64,000 nucleotides of DNA from Rhabdophis nuchalis. Lineage: Eukaryota; Chordata; Lepidosauria; Squamata; Natricidae. The notes beneath the pieces are model-generated. The model did not search any database. It was not told the DNA's origin and saw only the letters and a program-made list of their open reading frames with translations. Numbering within the stretch: position 1 is the first letter of the stretch; each line of letters begins with the position of its first letter. Location of the stretch: contig CM077644.1 of NCBI GenBank assembly GCA_039707465.1, forward strand, positions 144,368,962 to 144,432,961, in the 5' to 3' direction. The position numbers were made by a program, and so were the translations under genes. Shown here in pieces: positions 19,317-30,670 of the stretch.

Positions 19317-20194
19317 GTGATGTCACTATGCAGGTCCCACCCTGCATTGGTGCCACAAGCCCAACAAATAAAGGAAGGGTTGGTGTCGTGACATAACATG
19401 GTGGGTTTTGTTGTATCTTCTTCCACTTTTCAGCTGATACCCAGATTCTGCCCTGCAAAGCTTTTGATATCCTTTTGAAATGGCAAACAAAATGCCAACA
19501 GAAATGTTTCTGGCGTGAACGGCCTCTAAGCAGTCCATAGCAGCCAAGGCAGCTTCATTCTTCTTCTAAAGGCAGCATGATTCATCATTGAGACCAAAAG
19601 GAGCCATACATGTGGAAGATGTATAAGGTCACCCACTCTAATGGATAATGCTGCATGTTCTAGGAGCAATAAGAATCTATCTTCTTATGTAAACCCTTTC
19701 TCTAAGTGGTCATATATCTTTTGTTATAGTGCTGCTGCAGCAAAAGGAAGCTGCTGGGAATAAGGGCGTCTTCAGAAGATTGAAAGTTGAGGAGGCCTCT
19801 CAAACATCACAGTCAAGAAAGGAAAAACTGAATTGTGCTTCTCTGGATGATATCATGATTGGAACGCAGCTCGTGTGCTTTTGTTTGGGTACTCTGATAA
19901 AAGACAAGGTTTCCTTTCTTCGCTGGATTTTACAAATCTGGGCTTCAGCCAATCTGTGCTAAAAGCACCTATCTCATAAAATCACCACCGCAAGAGCCAC
20001 TTTACACAAATGAGGTAAAACCCCTCGGCTTCATCTGTAGTATCGTAGAAAACATTCAGAGAAAAACCTGCCTGTTTCTCAAAAGCCACTAGCTAGAGAA
20101 AGTGGATTCCTAATTGCTCAGACCAGAAAGATAACTTCACCTGGAGATTTTTCAGATATAGTTCAGAGATAATGCTTGACTCACTCGCTCTTAG
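19317..20194. other. Unassigned sequence
   Basis: No gene, RNA or transposon recognised. Confidence 0.4.
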
Positions 20195-20199
20195 CCAGC

Positions 20200-20400
20200 T
20201 TCCATTCTAGATAATGCCTTCCTTTGCCATGTCTCGACTAACCCAACCTTCCATCCTTCCAAGGTCAGTAAAGGGAGGACCCAGGTTGTTGGGGAAAATA
20301 TGCTGACTCTGTAAACAGCTTAGAGAGGACTGTAAAGCACTGTAAAGTGGTATATAAGTTGAAGTTGCTATAGCTATTGCTTTGGCTATAACTGGATGGT
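20200..20400 (+). mobile_element. tRNA-type squamate SINE, headless
   Basis: Sense copy lacking the tRNA head: CCAACCTTCCATCCTTCCAA, GGACCCAGGTTGTTGGGG, ATATGCTGACTCTGTAAACA, GCTTAGAGAGGACTGTAAAG, GGTATATAAGTTGAAGTTGC, then TATAGCTATTGC. It is the same family as 5058-5640 and 35600-37390. Confidence 0.85.
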
Positions 20401-20600
20401 GACATTTTGAGGGAACCTGCTGTCCCAGCGGTATCAAACTCAATTTAACTGAGGGCTGCATCATGGTTGGGGGGCCTGGGTGGGCATGGCCAGGGTGGGC
20501 ATGGCCAGCTTGACATCACTCGTGTCCAGGGAATCTGTGGTGGCCGAGAGCTAAGGCAGGATTTCCCTCAGGCCCTACCCCTAACTCTCATTATAATCTT

Positions 20601-20663
20601 TCTTCCTTCCTTCCTTCCTTCCTTCCTTCCTTCCTTCCTTCCTCCCTCCCTCCCTCCCTCCCT
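20601..20663. repeat. (TTCC)n/(CTCC)n microsatellite
   Basis: About 10 TTCC units grading into CTCC units, inside the hAT element. Confidence 0.93.
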
Positions 20664-20795
20664 CTCTCCCTTCGTTCCCACAATACTATAAATCTTCATA
20701 TCCTTTCCTATATTCCTGCTTTGTTTCTGTGATACTGAACCATGAGGTCTTTCTAGCTACAAGGTTTCCATGGACATACAAAAGAACATTTAAAT

Positions 20796-20919
20796 CAGTG
20801 TTTCTCAACCGTGGCGACTTTAAATCCTGTGGACTTCAACTCCCAGAAGCATAGCTGGCTGGGGGATTCTGGTAGTTGAAGTCCACAGGTCTTAAAATCT
20901 CCACGGTTGAGAAACACTG
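20796..20919. mobile_element. Palindromic hAT MITE, 124 bp
   Basis: Almost entirely an inverted repeat: CAGTGTTTCTCAACCGTGG at the left and its complement at the right. It has a perfect 8-bp target duplication ATTTAAAT (20788-20795 and 20920-20927). The stem-loop centre is AGCATAGCTGGCTGGGGG. Confidence 0.95.
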
Positions 20920-21453
20920 ATTTAAATGAAAAGACACTCTGCTAGCATCATAGCAATATAGGTCCCATAAATCTTTTTCCTTCCTTCTTCCTTCTCCTTT
21001 CTTCTTCCTTCCCCTCCTTCCTTATTTTTCCTTCCTTGCTCTCTTTCCATCCCAGCCCATGATGCCTCTGCCAATGAAAACAGAGTTCAGGCGGGCTGGG
21101 CGTCCCCCACCCCTGGGCACCATTTTTGGCTGCAGTAGCCTCCTGCAGCCCTCTGCCAGTGAAAACAGAGCTCAGGAGGGTCTCTCACGGTCCCCCTGGG
21201 CCCCATTTTTGGCCACAATGGCTTCCTGCAGCTGTCTGCTATGGCCCTCCCCAAGCTCCATTTTCACTGGCAGACAGCTGCAAGAGGTCATTGCGACCAA
21301 AAACAGAGCCCGGGAGGGCTGTGCGCAGCCCTCCCAAACTCCGGTTTTGCTGGCAGAGGCATTGCAGGCCGGTCCTTTGCTGTTTCGAGGGCAGCCCTCT
21401 TGGCCAGATCTAAGCACCCCACAGGCCTTGAGTTTGACATCCTTGTGCTCTTC

Positions 21454-22619
21454 CTCCAGATGCTTAACTCGATGGCACATTGTCTTTTACTTGCTGCTAG
21501 TAATACCCTTCCTTTCCTATTATACTTCCTTTCCTATTATACAGCAAGATATCTTTCAACCTATCAGTTGGGATCAATACCACATATGGTTCAACTTTCA
21601 TATCAGTAGCCAGGAAAAAAAACTTGGGGAAGAAACTGAATTTCCCCTTATTAAAAACTTTGCAGCAACTTGTTCCTAAATGCAATAAGAGCTGATGTTT
21701 ATTGGCTTGAAACTTATTTGGCTTGGATTTTGGCCTTTTCAGAAAAGGAATATGTTTGTGCCTTCGAGTCAGTGTTGATTCCTGGTGACTGTCTGGCCTA
21801 GTCCCTGCAGTTTCCTTGACTAGGGTTTTTGGAAGTGGTTTACTGGGGTCAAAGTCATCCAGTTGTTTTTTTGCCTAATGTAGGACTACAATTCAAGGTC
21901 TCCTGGCTTCTATTAGTACTTTAACACTACATCTAACTGGGTCTCTCTTCAAGAAAATGTTTAATTCTATACATCTCCTCTGCACACACAAAAATAGACT
22001 ACGGGGTCCTCAATGAGTCATTCATTCATTCATTCATTCATTCATTCATTCATTCATTCTTTTATATGCCACCCATCTCACAGTATATAAATATATAGAT
22101 GTAGAACCATCTACAGGTGCCAAAAATTCCTTTTGCAACAACCTGGGATCAGTTTTATTTCTTTCCCTCTTCCCTTCTGCACATTTCTTTGAAAAGCATT
22201 CCTTTTCAAAGTGAAGGATTCTAATTTGGGGGGGGGGGGTTTAAAAAAACCCCTAAAGTCAAGTTTTTAATTGTCGCCTTTAATATCTTGGCTTATAAAT
22301 TTATGTTTTACTGGAAACCACTGAGAGATGTCATAGTTGGTGGCATAAGAAACCAACCAACCTAGAAAAATAACCAAATAAAATGGCATTTTAAAATAAG
22401 CTACCCACTCTGCGAAGGTTCATTACTACTATTTTGGATCCTTTCCAACACTGTAACAACACTGTGGATGACCCCAGCAGTTCTAGATGATGGACAGAGA
22501 AGATCCATCTTTCCTTCCTCATTGGTGAAGGACAGGAGGAAATGAGCTGCTTGTATACATTCACAGTACGTTAAAACTGAAACTGAATCAGCAAAGGAGT
22601 CAGAAAAAGCTGATACGTT
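21454..22619. other. Mostly unassigned; TTCA repeat and LINE-like 3' end
   Basis: A (TTCA)n run at 22018-22059 is followed by TTTTATATGCCACCCATCTC, the antisense 3' end of an L2-like repeat, so the microsatellite is its tail. There is a poly-G run of about 11 at 22231-22241. No gene recognised. Confidence 0.5.
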
Positions 22620-22627
22620 TTCTACAG

Positions 22628-22763
22628 CAGGGGTCTCCAACCTTTGCAACTTTAAGTCTGAAGGACTTCAGCTCCTAGACTTCTCCAGCCAGCTTTGCTG
22701 ACCCAGAGAATTCTGGAAGCTGAAGTCCTTCAGACTTAAAGTTCCAAAGGTTGGAGATCCCTG
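22628..22763. mobile_element. Palindromic hAT MITE, 136 bp
   Basis: Inverted halves: CAGGGGTCTCCAACCTTTGC and AACTTTAAGTCTGAAGG at the left, their complement at the right. The flanks TTCTACAG (22620-22627) and CTCTACAG (22764-22771) are a 7/8 target duplication. It is the same family as 57809-57913. Confidence 0.92.
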
Positions 22764-22771
22764 CTCTACAG

Positions 22772-22954
22772 GAGTGGACCCCAACCATTTGGGCATCAGG
22801 GACCTGTTCCTTGGAGGGAGGTTTTTCCGCGGACTGGAGGGGGCATAATTTCATGTGCTGCCAGCATCCTGCATATTGGGCTTATTTGCATGGCCCAGTT
22901 TCTGGCATGCTGTGGATTGGTGCCAGTCCACGGACTGAGGATTGGGGACCCATG
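22772..22954. mobile_element. hAT MITE inserted at the neighbour's target duplication
   Basis: 183 bp with termini GAGTGGACCCCAACC and the complement of GGATTGGGGACCCATG. The perfect 8-bp duplication CTCTACAG is at 22764-22771 and 22955-22962. The left copy is also the right target duplication of the MITE at 22628-22763. The body (CGCGGACTGGAGG, CCAGTCCACGGACTG) matches the GGGGTCCCCAACC group. Confidence 0.88.
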
Positions 22955-23078
22955 CTCTACAGGAAATCTTATGGCCCTTTCAGTTACGTAGAAGGCTAAG
23001 TGAGTAGAGGAATCACAACTTAGACTCAGCCTTACCATGCATGTGTATGTATCTGGAAGTATACAGTATGTAACACAT

Positions 23079-23278
23079 CAGAGTTTGTATTCTACTGGTT
23101 TGGACCAGTTCGCTCAAATCCATAGCGGAAATCGCAAGTGGCCCCACCCACCCGCACCCATCTCTATGGCATCCCATTTAGGCCATGTTTTTTTTTCACC
23201 AAAAGCCCATGGCTGTGTGCATGTGCGAGGTGGCATGCGTTCACGAACCGGTAGAGGAGGTAAGTGTATACCACCCTG
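23079..23278. mobile_element. hAT-type MITE, CAGTGGTGGGTT family, 200 bp
   Basis: Left end CAGAGTTTGTATTCTACTGG, right end GTATACCACCCTG, with a perfect 8-bp target duplication TAACACAT (23071-23078 and 23279-23286). The internal GCCCCACCCACC and CGCATGCC-like blocks match the family. Confidence 0.9.
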
Positions 23279-23286
23279 TAACACAT

Positions 23287-25020
23287 CCACATGTCCTATA
23301 GGCAGTCTTTGTTTAGCAACTGACTCATTTAGAAACCATTCACAGACTTTTCAACCAAACCTCAGATTTATGAGCTTTGCAGATCTGGAAAGCAAAAGAA
23401 AAGGAAATCTGAAGCAAGATCAGAAGCAGGAGGTTCTGACTTCTGGTGGGGAAAAATGTGATTTGACCGTCTCTGAAGGGAGACAGCACTGCAGCTTGTT
23501 TCACCCCATTACTTGGGGGGGGGGAGGGATTTTTCGTCCTCCAGATTTAAGGGAAAAACCTGAAATCAACCAATCTGCCCTCCAGACTTTCCTTCTTCAG
23601 AAGCAAATTGCAGAAATAGAGGTTTCCCTGATCAGCTAATAAATTGATTGATAGGGAAACAAGATCATCCATTAGGTTTTTAGCTGTGATGCAGCTTAAA
23701 TTTATGGACATTACAACCAACCTTTCCTATTTCTAATGAACCTTTTGGATTACAATTTCTTCTTCAGTTAAAGAGAGACTTTCTTCAGATACAGATAAGT
23801 GTTTCTCTTTGGTGATTTCTGTTATTTCTGGGATCATAATATTTCAAAACATCTGAGAATATTTTTGCTTTCTTCGCAAAAAATCCCGAGATTTAAAGAG
23901 ATTAAAATATTTAAATGGAAAGAAATGGGTTTTTTTCTCTTTTTTGAAAGAGTTAATAGAAAGAACATCTTCTCTGGGAAAACTATCTTGTTTGCATACC
24001 AGTTATAAAACAAAACCTTGAAGGTTGATTACCAGAGCTCAATATGGCTACTTTAAAGGAAAAGTTTTATTTATGGGCCTGTGAAGTGTTTAAACTTTTT
24101 AATTCTTTACTGGAATGAGAAGTTACTACTGAAGACAAACAAATCCCTCTGGAGACAACTGAGATGGATTCAGTGGATTTACAATTGCAATTTGATGATC
24201 ATTTAAAAATTGAAAAAGCCATTGTGGATTACCCTTTCAAATTAAAAGATAAGAGATTTATTGGAGTTACTTCATGGAAACTCACAAGTAGACTTGAAAG
24301 ATGATAATAATTTGGAGAGAGAAAGAAAAGATACTAGAAGAAAACAGAATTTGATTTATTGGGACTAAAGGATGGTTTGGAGGAAGAAGAAGAAAAACAA
24401 AAATTGGTTTTTCTGATTATAGTTAAATAATCTTATTTCTGGTGATGTTAAATGGTTATCTGAATTGGATGTTTCTCTTGGAAAAGTCTAATGAGGTGAT
24501 GAATTTGTTTTTGATCTCTAAATAAAGCGTAATTATTTTTATTAATGTATAATAATTACTGTTTTGCAATTTTTAATTCTTAAGTGAGGGATGAGAAGAA
24601 CATTAAATGGAAATGGGGGTCATATACTATGATGATAAGTATTTTTATTGGATCTTTGTTAATTAATAACGAGAGATGACGTTTTAGGGATTAATTTATA
24701 AAATGAGGAATTAAAGGTTGAATTTTAAGAGACAATGATGAAGATGTTTGTGGAGTTTTTGTGAGAAAATAAAAGAAATGTAATTTTGATTTTGGGATTT
24801 GATTATGATAATTATATGGGATTACAGAAGTAATGTAGACATTTGTTGATTTTAGAATACAAGTTGGATTTATTTCTTATCCAAAGAAAGTTTAATTCCT
24901 TTTCTTTTTTCTTTATTTTTCTTCTTTTTATTTCTATTTTATTTTGCTTTTTGTCTGATTCTTTATTTTTTTTCTTCTTTTCTTTTTTCCTAGTGGTTTA
25001 CTTTTTATTTATATTTTGAA
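23287..25020 (+). other. AT-rich region with a degenerate, unclassified coding remnant
   Basis: An ATG at 24044 opens a frame reading MATLKEKFYLWACEVFKLFN. A TGA interrupts it at 24116-24118, then VTTEDKQIPLETTEMDSVDL, LQFDDHLKIEKAIVDYPFKL and KDKRFIGVTSWKL follow, ending near 24300. Another frame continues with RKDTRRKQNLIYW. The composition is acidic/hydrophilic; I do not recognise the family. It could be the ORF of a LINE-type or non-autonomous element, because it lies in a U-shaped AT-rich block ending in a T-rich tract (24890-25020). Confidence 0.35.
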
Positions 25021-25029
25021 ATTTATTAT

Positions 25030-25834
25030 TATTTATTATTATTATTTATTAGATTTTTATACCGCCCTTCTCCCTTTCGGGACTCAGGGCGGTGTACAGG
25101 CAATGATAAAAATCAATAGTATAAAACATAAAATGCATTAAAAATATATTAAATGATTAGCCTGTCCTAAAACCCTACTAAAATTGTTTTAAAAACAATT
25201 AAAACTACGCCAGGCCAGTCTCATGAAATAAATAGGTCTTCAAGGCCCGACGGAAAAGGCGCAGGTCTGTGGTCATCCGTAGGTCAGGGGGTAGGTCATT
25301 CCAGAGGGCAGGAGCTGCCACAGAGAAGGCTTTCCCCCTAGGGGTCACCAGCCTACATTGCCTGGCCAACAGCACCCTGAGGAGGCCCTCTCTGTGGGAG
25401 CGAACTGGTCGGTGGGAGGTGTTTGGTAGCAGGAGGCGGTCTTGCAGGTAACCAGGTCCCTTGCCATGGAGCGCTTTAAAGGTGGTTACTAGTACCTTGA
25501 AGCGCACCCGGAAAGCCACAGGCAGCTAGTGTAGCTCGCGCAGGAGAGGTGTCACGTGGGAGCATCTAGACTCTCCCAGAATCCCCCGCGCGGCCGCATT
25601 CTGCACTAACTGGAGCCTCCGGGTGCACCTCAAGGGGAGCCCCATGTAGAGAGCATTGCAGTAGTCCAGATGGGAGGTGACGAGGGCTTGAGTGACCGTG
25701 CGTAAAACGTCACGATCCAGAAAGGGGCGCAGCTGGCATATCAGGCGAACCTGATAAAAAGCCCCCCTGGCCACAGCTGTCATATGGTCTTCTAGAGACA
25801 GCCGAGAGTCCAGGAGGACTTTAATAAAAATCAC
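25030..25834 (-). mobile_element. L2 LINE, 5'-truncated
   Basis: The antisense L2 3' end begins with an (AAT)n-type tail (25025-25055) and the terminus ATTTTTATACCGCCCTTCTC / GGGACTCAGGGCGGTGTAC. Coding sequence of the reverse transcriptase C-terminal half then runs up to 25834. The 5' side is cut at about 25835. Confidence 0.93.
25205..25834 (-). pseudogene. L2 reverse transcriptase C-terminal half, one stop
   Basis: Reading from 25834: VLLDSRLSLEDHMTAVARGA, FYQVRLICQLRPFL, VTQALVTSHLDYCNALYMG, LPLRCTRRLQLVQNAAAR, CSHVTPLLRELH, then a TAG in place of the conserved tryptophan of the LHWLPV motif at about 25528-25530. It continues in frame with VAFRVRFKVLVTTFKALHG, SVAAPALWNDLPPDLR and FRRALKTYLFHETGLA, stop at 25205. 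One nonsense change aside, the two halves are collinear, so this copy is relatively young. The catalytic YADD part is missing by truncation. Confidence 0.93.
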
Positions 25835-27282
25835 ATTTTAAAAAAAGAAGTCATATAAGTACAATCAAGTCTGATCTCAAATAAGATGGGAAATTATTTT
25901 ATTTTTCACTTCCACTTAGGCTATGATTTCACTATGTTTCTGGTATACTTTAATGGCGCAATGCTTTCTTCTTTCCAAATCACTTCAAAGATGAGATCAC
26001 GTACATACTGGAGGGAAACAACTGAAGAAAGATGGGGCCACTTAGCTTCTTCCGGACCTTTCACATTTCATTGCTTTCACAAGTGAACCAACTTTGCCAT
26101 ATGAGTTGATGAACAAAAATTAACTGTCCCTTGAGGTCAGTGCAATCTCTGTAAATTAACTCCTAATACTTTCAAACAAAAGCAATGGATACTATAACAC
26201 TTCTCAGTTCCAGAAATAGTAGCAAACTGAAGTGGCAGTTCATTCTTCTTCAACACTCAAGATGGGAACGTGACCTCCAGCATATCTGAGGACAGCAGAT
26301 GGTTTCCAAAGAATACAGGACAGGACATATGGCAATTACACACAGCTTTGTTCCATGGCTGGAGACTCAGGAAGACTGCTATAGGGAAAGAGTTGTAGCC
26401 ACCACCAACCGCCAACTTCTACTACTTTAGGCAGTTCCTTCACTGCGTCTACAGTAGGTTTGGTCCTTCCCAAACCTTAGTTTCTCAGAATTTACTTTCC
26501 CAGAAAGCAAGGTAGCCAAAGGCCAAACTAGGCACCTGTAATGATATGTGGCAAAGACCTCAAGAGACTGGATGAAGAGATGATAGTGATGCCTAGGGAG
26601 CTGTCAGATAAGAGACAGCATAGCTTGCAACTAGCTAGTGGATGGGACAAGACCCTCTCTAGTTTCTCGAGCTGTAAAGGAGGTGGGGTGGGAGGCAGAG
26701 GATTGTATTTTCACATTTGAAAGATTCTGTCAATGTAGCTTGACAATAAAATTAAATTGGCTCTTCTGGTTATGATTCCAATGTGGTTTACTAAGTGAAG
26801 TTGACAGCACCCTTATTCTGTAGCATTCTGTAGTTTGCATTAAACATTACACCAATATTAAACTTCTAGGTTGCAAAAATCTGGTTGATCACTAGATGGT
26901 AGCAAAGAATTGGATATTTATTTCTCTCTATTGTCCCAGAACTATGGGAACTCTATTTTATTGGTACCTAGTATAACAACTGAATCTTCAGACTCTGGCA
27001 GAGATTTTCTCTCCCCACTCCTGTACCAGAGAGAATCAAGGCAGGGTAATCTTGAGTTTCTTTCTCATTCTCTCCTCTCTTTCAAACCCAAGCTGAAGTC
27101 TACATAATTGCATACATTGCTATTGCATTATTTCTTCAGATTTCTCTATACCCTCTATAGTCTCTGTATTGCCACTTAATTTGGATTTTTGCAGCACAGA
27201 TATAGTAGCCCTGTGAACTGCTGTATCACTTCCCATTGAGCAGAGGAGCATGTCAGATCTTCGCAAACATCTCTAATGAAAG
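25835..27282. other. Unassigned sequence
   Basis: 1.4 kb of unique-looking DNA without a recognisable gene, RNA or repeat. Confidence 0.45.
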
Positions 27283-27523
27283 TTATCGGTCATTGGCATC
27301 CTTCAGTCTCAAAAGACTATGGTATGGTGTTCTGGAAAGAGGTCCTAACACAGCATCTGGTGTGGCTAAAAATGCCAATTTGAAAGTGGCAATCTCTTCC
27401 ACACTGAGGGCAGATGCATTCTGTCCCCTGCCCAGCCCCCAGATTTTGCTGGTTCTGGGACTGCCTCTTTGCCTCAGCCTGCCGAATAAGTGCCTCTTCA
27501 AATTGGAGAAGGAAAGTTATCAA
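27283..27523 (-). pseudogene. LINE C-terminal zinc-finger fragment
   Basis: The reverse strand encodes CPQCGRDCHFQIGIFSHTRC, a C-x2-C...H-x4-C finger. In another frame it encodes KRHLFGRLRQRG upstream and LLRLKDANDR downstream. This finger-plus-tail arrangement is familiar from the C-terminus of several non-LTR reverse transcriptases and occurs as an amniote interspersed repeat (GGCATCCTTCAGTCTCAAAA on the plus strand). The clade was not determined. Frames are broken. Confidence 0.55.
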
Positions 27524-27794
27524 GAAGCAGATGAAAAAGCTCCTGGAGCAAGAACCGAAATATGTTATAATAAATGACCTTTGGTATGTGGGATTAATTC
27601 AAAGCGTGGTATTTAATGGAGATGACACATGATAGATAAGTCACATTTCATATTGCCTAAAATATAACTATCCTCTACAGAACAGACCAACTTTAGTTTC
27701 CAAAAAGGACATTCTGCAGAAATCCCAAAGTTGGAAATTATTTTCACAAATTCAATAATAGGTTGCCTTTTTTTTCTCCCAAGAGGGTCCAGAT

Positions 27795-28026
27795 CAGACG
27801 TGGTATTCTACCGGATTGGACCGGGTTATCTGAACTGGAAATTGTGGACCGCCCACCCGCCCTGACTCTATTTCATCCTTTTGAATAATGTTTTTTGAGA
27901 AAAGCGCATGCGCAGAAGGCCGGACACGTTCAAGGATGGGGCACATGCGAGCAAAGTGAGTGCACACACACACACACACACGCACACTTGTGAACCTGTA
28001 GGGAAGGTAAGTGAAAACCACCTCTG
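27795..28026. mobile_element. hAT-type MITE, CAGTGGTGGGTT family, 232 bp
   Basis: Left CAGACGTGGTATTCTACCGG, right GAAAACCACCTCTG, with a perfect 8-bp target duplication GTCCAGAT (27787-27794 and 28027-28034). It contains a (CA)n tract at 27962-27981. Confidence 0.92.
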
Positions 28027-28034
28027 GTCCAGAT

Positions 28035-29156
28035 ATGTTGGAGGTTCACTGGATTGACTGCAGTGGTTGTCCAATACATCTGGAGGATGCCGCCTTGGAG
28101 AAAACTTGAGCAGATGTTCTTCACAATAAATGTTTGACTTCACAAACTAATTTCCCTTGTGGATTTAATTCTAGTCACTATCCAGAGGTCCAACCTTTGC
28201 CAGTAGGTGTTCAGTTTTTCTGGTGAAAATTTCAGCCAACCAGCATTTCTGTTATTATCCTGTCCTGCCCTGAGGACTAAAGGAATGATAAGCTTTTCTC
28301 ATACTGATAAGGCATGAAGCAACATTGTGTTTAAATCCTTAAGGTAAACCTAGGGTGTCTTTCTAGGAATCTCAGCCTCTGCCTTCCAACCTTTGAAAAA
28401 TGCTGACATTTGGGAGGTTCTTGGGATCAAAGGTCCTTGTGAACTGTGGAGCCTCCCAATTTGGCCAGCGTGGCTTCAGTGGCACCAGTTTAGATCTATG
28501 AATGATTTGTGGCTTTGCTCCCTCTTCACCATCCAGGCAGTACTCAGGCTTTCAGTGCATCTCAGCAAGCCAACCAATAAAAGCTTTTATTAGTTTGTAG
28601 TACTAATTTATTTCAGATTGATTGTTCCATTAAAACATCACTTTCAATATTCTGGCTGGGAAAGCCTCATAAAAACACAGACGTCGGACTTGCCGAAGCC
28701 TTCACCTTCACCTGCTGCTGAGAGAAACGCCTGACACCCGACATCAAACTGTGCATACAGATCGTGACAGAGGCATCTTTAGTAATATATTTACACCAAT
28801 GCATTTGCTGATGTGAATGTCTAAAGTGTGCAGCATTTTAGGCCTTATATCATTATTGCAGGGTACAACATCCGATCCAGGCAATGGGAGAAATTTATTT
28901 ATTCCCCCCCCCCAAAGGCTTTGAGGCTGCCTTTCAAAATATAATACCCCCATCCTCCAGCAGAGTACATAAAAAGCATTTTAAAACAAATCTCAATAAC
29001 AACATCGAAGGCAATAAAACAAAGAGGGCAATATATACCATGTCAGCCGTCTATCTAACCACTAATCCATATGTTAGTTTAAAAGTAACAAACAAGAAAC
29101 AAGAAGCAGCAGAGACATTAATCTAAAGCAGACTGCAATTTTTTTAAAAAAAAACT
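28035..29156. other. Unassigned sequence
   Basis: No gene or repeat recognised. A CpG-containing patch near 28680-28740 (GACGTCGGACTTGCCGAAG) stands out from AT-rich flanks and might be a worn LTR end, but nothing supports it further. Confidence 0.4.
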
Positions 29157-29176
29157 CCTTTAGGGACTGCTTTAAT

Positions 29177-30670
29177 TTTTTTTTTTTTTTTAAAAACAAA
29201 CACAACACACACAAAAACAAAAACAAAGAAAAACACGTACTGTGTATCAATTGGTTACAAAAAGAATAGATAAATAAATATATATATATATATTTCCCAT
29301 GCATCCCTTTCACCATCACCCATAATTCATGCAAATTCTGGTATTTTAAATCAAATATATTTGTGCATATTACGCTCCTCATATCCCCATTCTCGTTTCA
29401 TTGCAGTTTCTTTCCTTTCTGTCAGTAGTACAGTGCGAGATTTAATAAATTAACCCTTTTTCCACCTTCTAGTTAAGATCTTTTTCTTCACTTCAGTTCC
29501 TCACCATTCTTTTTCACTTTTTCTAACCATTGATACCACAGCTCCCAATTTTTTCCCCCTCCTCTTTGTGTTCATTTTTTAGTAATTTAGATAACTTATC
29601 TAATTCGGCACAATCGGTTATCTTGTGTATTAGGCTTTCTCCTGACAGAATGTTAGGGTCTTTCCACCTTTGTGCAAGGAGCATCCTTGCCGCAGTTAGC
29701 ACATACGTGATCAGGTACTTGGTTTTTTTACTCATTAGGTCTGGCAAGATTCCCAGGAGGAAGAGCTCTGGCCTCCTATCCACTTTAATCCCTGTTATCT
29801 CCTGCACCCATCTCCTTACTCTATCCCAGTATACCTTAACCTTTGGGCAGGTCCACCACATATGGTAGTAGGTCCCCTGCTCGGCGCCACACTTCCAGCA
29901 GGCTGCTGATAAATTTGAAAACATCCTAGCAAGTCTGGCTGGCGGCAAATGCCACCGATATAACATTTTGTATTGGTTCTCTTTATAGGACGAAGCCAAT
30001 GTGACTGTGATATTTTTATTCCAAATTCCTCTTAATTGTATCAATTTCATACCCAAAGTTTTTAGCCCAGGCAGTCAGGGGTTCCTTCATCACGTCTTCT
30101 TCCTCTACCTTCCAGAGTAGCATCAGCTTATAACACTTCGTTATAATTTTTTGGTCATTAGTTAAAAGGGCTTTGTCTAATTTTTGCATCTTGTTGGCTA
30201 TCCCTCCAGTAGCTTTGTCTTTCTTATATCTTGATTGCATCTGTAAATACAGCCACCAATTTATTTTTAGCCCCTGTCTTTTCAGCTCCTCTTCTGACTT
30301 CAGTTCCCCCCTGGAATTTAGGATCTCCTTGTATGTCCATCTGTGGCCCTGTCGCCTCCGTTGGCGACACCCAAAGAGGGATTGTTTTGTAATATTTCAA
30401 TTTTGCCGTCTTCCAGACCGCTAGTAAAATTTTCCTCACATAATGCCTCTGGAAGGTGTCTCCGGACGGGGGACCATCTCCCCATATGTATGCGTACCAT
30501 CCTTTCTGCAAATCATGACCTTCTAAAGTGAGTATCCTTATGTCTTCTAAACTCATCCAATCTTTTAACCACGCTAGCATCCCAGCTTGGTAATAGAGTT
30601 TCCAATTTGGAAAGCCAAACCCGCCTCTTTCTCTTGGTTCTTGCAGGATTTTCAGCCTAATTCGCGCTTT
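29177..30670 (-). mobile_element. L1 LINE, 5'-truncated, with 20-bp target duplication
   Basis: A 1,494-bp antisense insertion. The poly-A tail is the T-run 29177-29191. The flanks CCTTTAGGGACTGCTTTAAT (29157-29176) and CCTTTAGAGCCTGCTTTAAT (30671-30690) match at 18/20. It includes the ORF2 C-terminal third and 3' UTR. Confidence 0.92.
29523..30670 (-). pseudogene. L1 ORF2 C-terminal region, frameshifted
   Basis: The order on the minus strand is: IRLKILQEPRERGGFGFPNW, KLYYQAGMLAWLKDWMSLED (start side, to about 30540), WYAYIWGDG, a linker ending near 30224; then MQKLDKALLTNDQKI and PLTAWAKNFGYEID (30240-30016); then YKENQYKMLYRWHLPPARLA, the Cys motif CWKCGAEQGTYYHMWWTC, ITYVLTAARMLLAQRWKD, and a stop at 29523. 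At least two frame changes break it. The reverse transcriptase core is absent. Confidence 0.9.

Larger units (their letters stand above)
20426..21445. mobile_element. hAT non-autonomous element with internal repeats and a nested MITE
   Basis: 1,020 bp. The left terminus CAGCGGTATCAAACTCAA pairs with the right end TTGAGTTTGACATCCTTG. The 8-mers TGCTGTCC (20418-20425) and TGCTCTTC (21446-21453) agree at 6/8. Inside are a (TTCC)n tract (20601-20663), a MITE at 20796-20919, another pyrimidine tract (about 20970-21050), and an irregular minisatellite (21060-21400) built on CCAGTGAAAACAGAGCTCAG / CCATTTTTGGC blocks. Open frames across the minisatellite are repeat artefacts. Confidence 0.82.
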
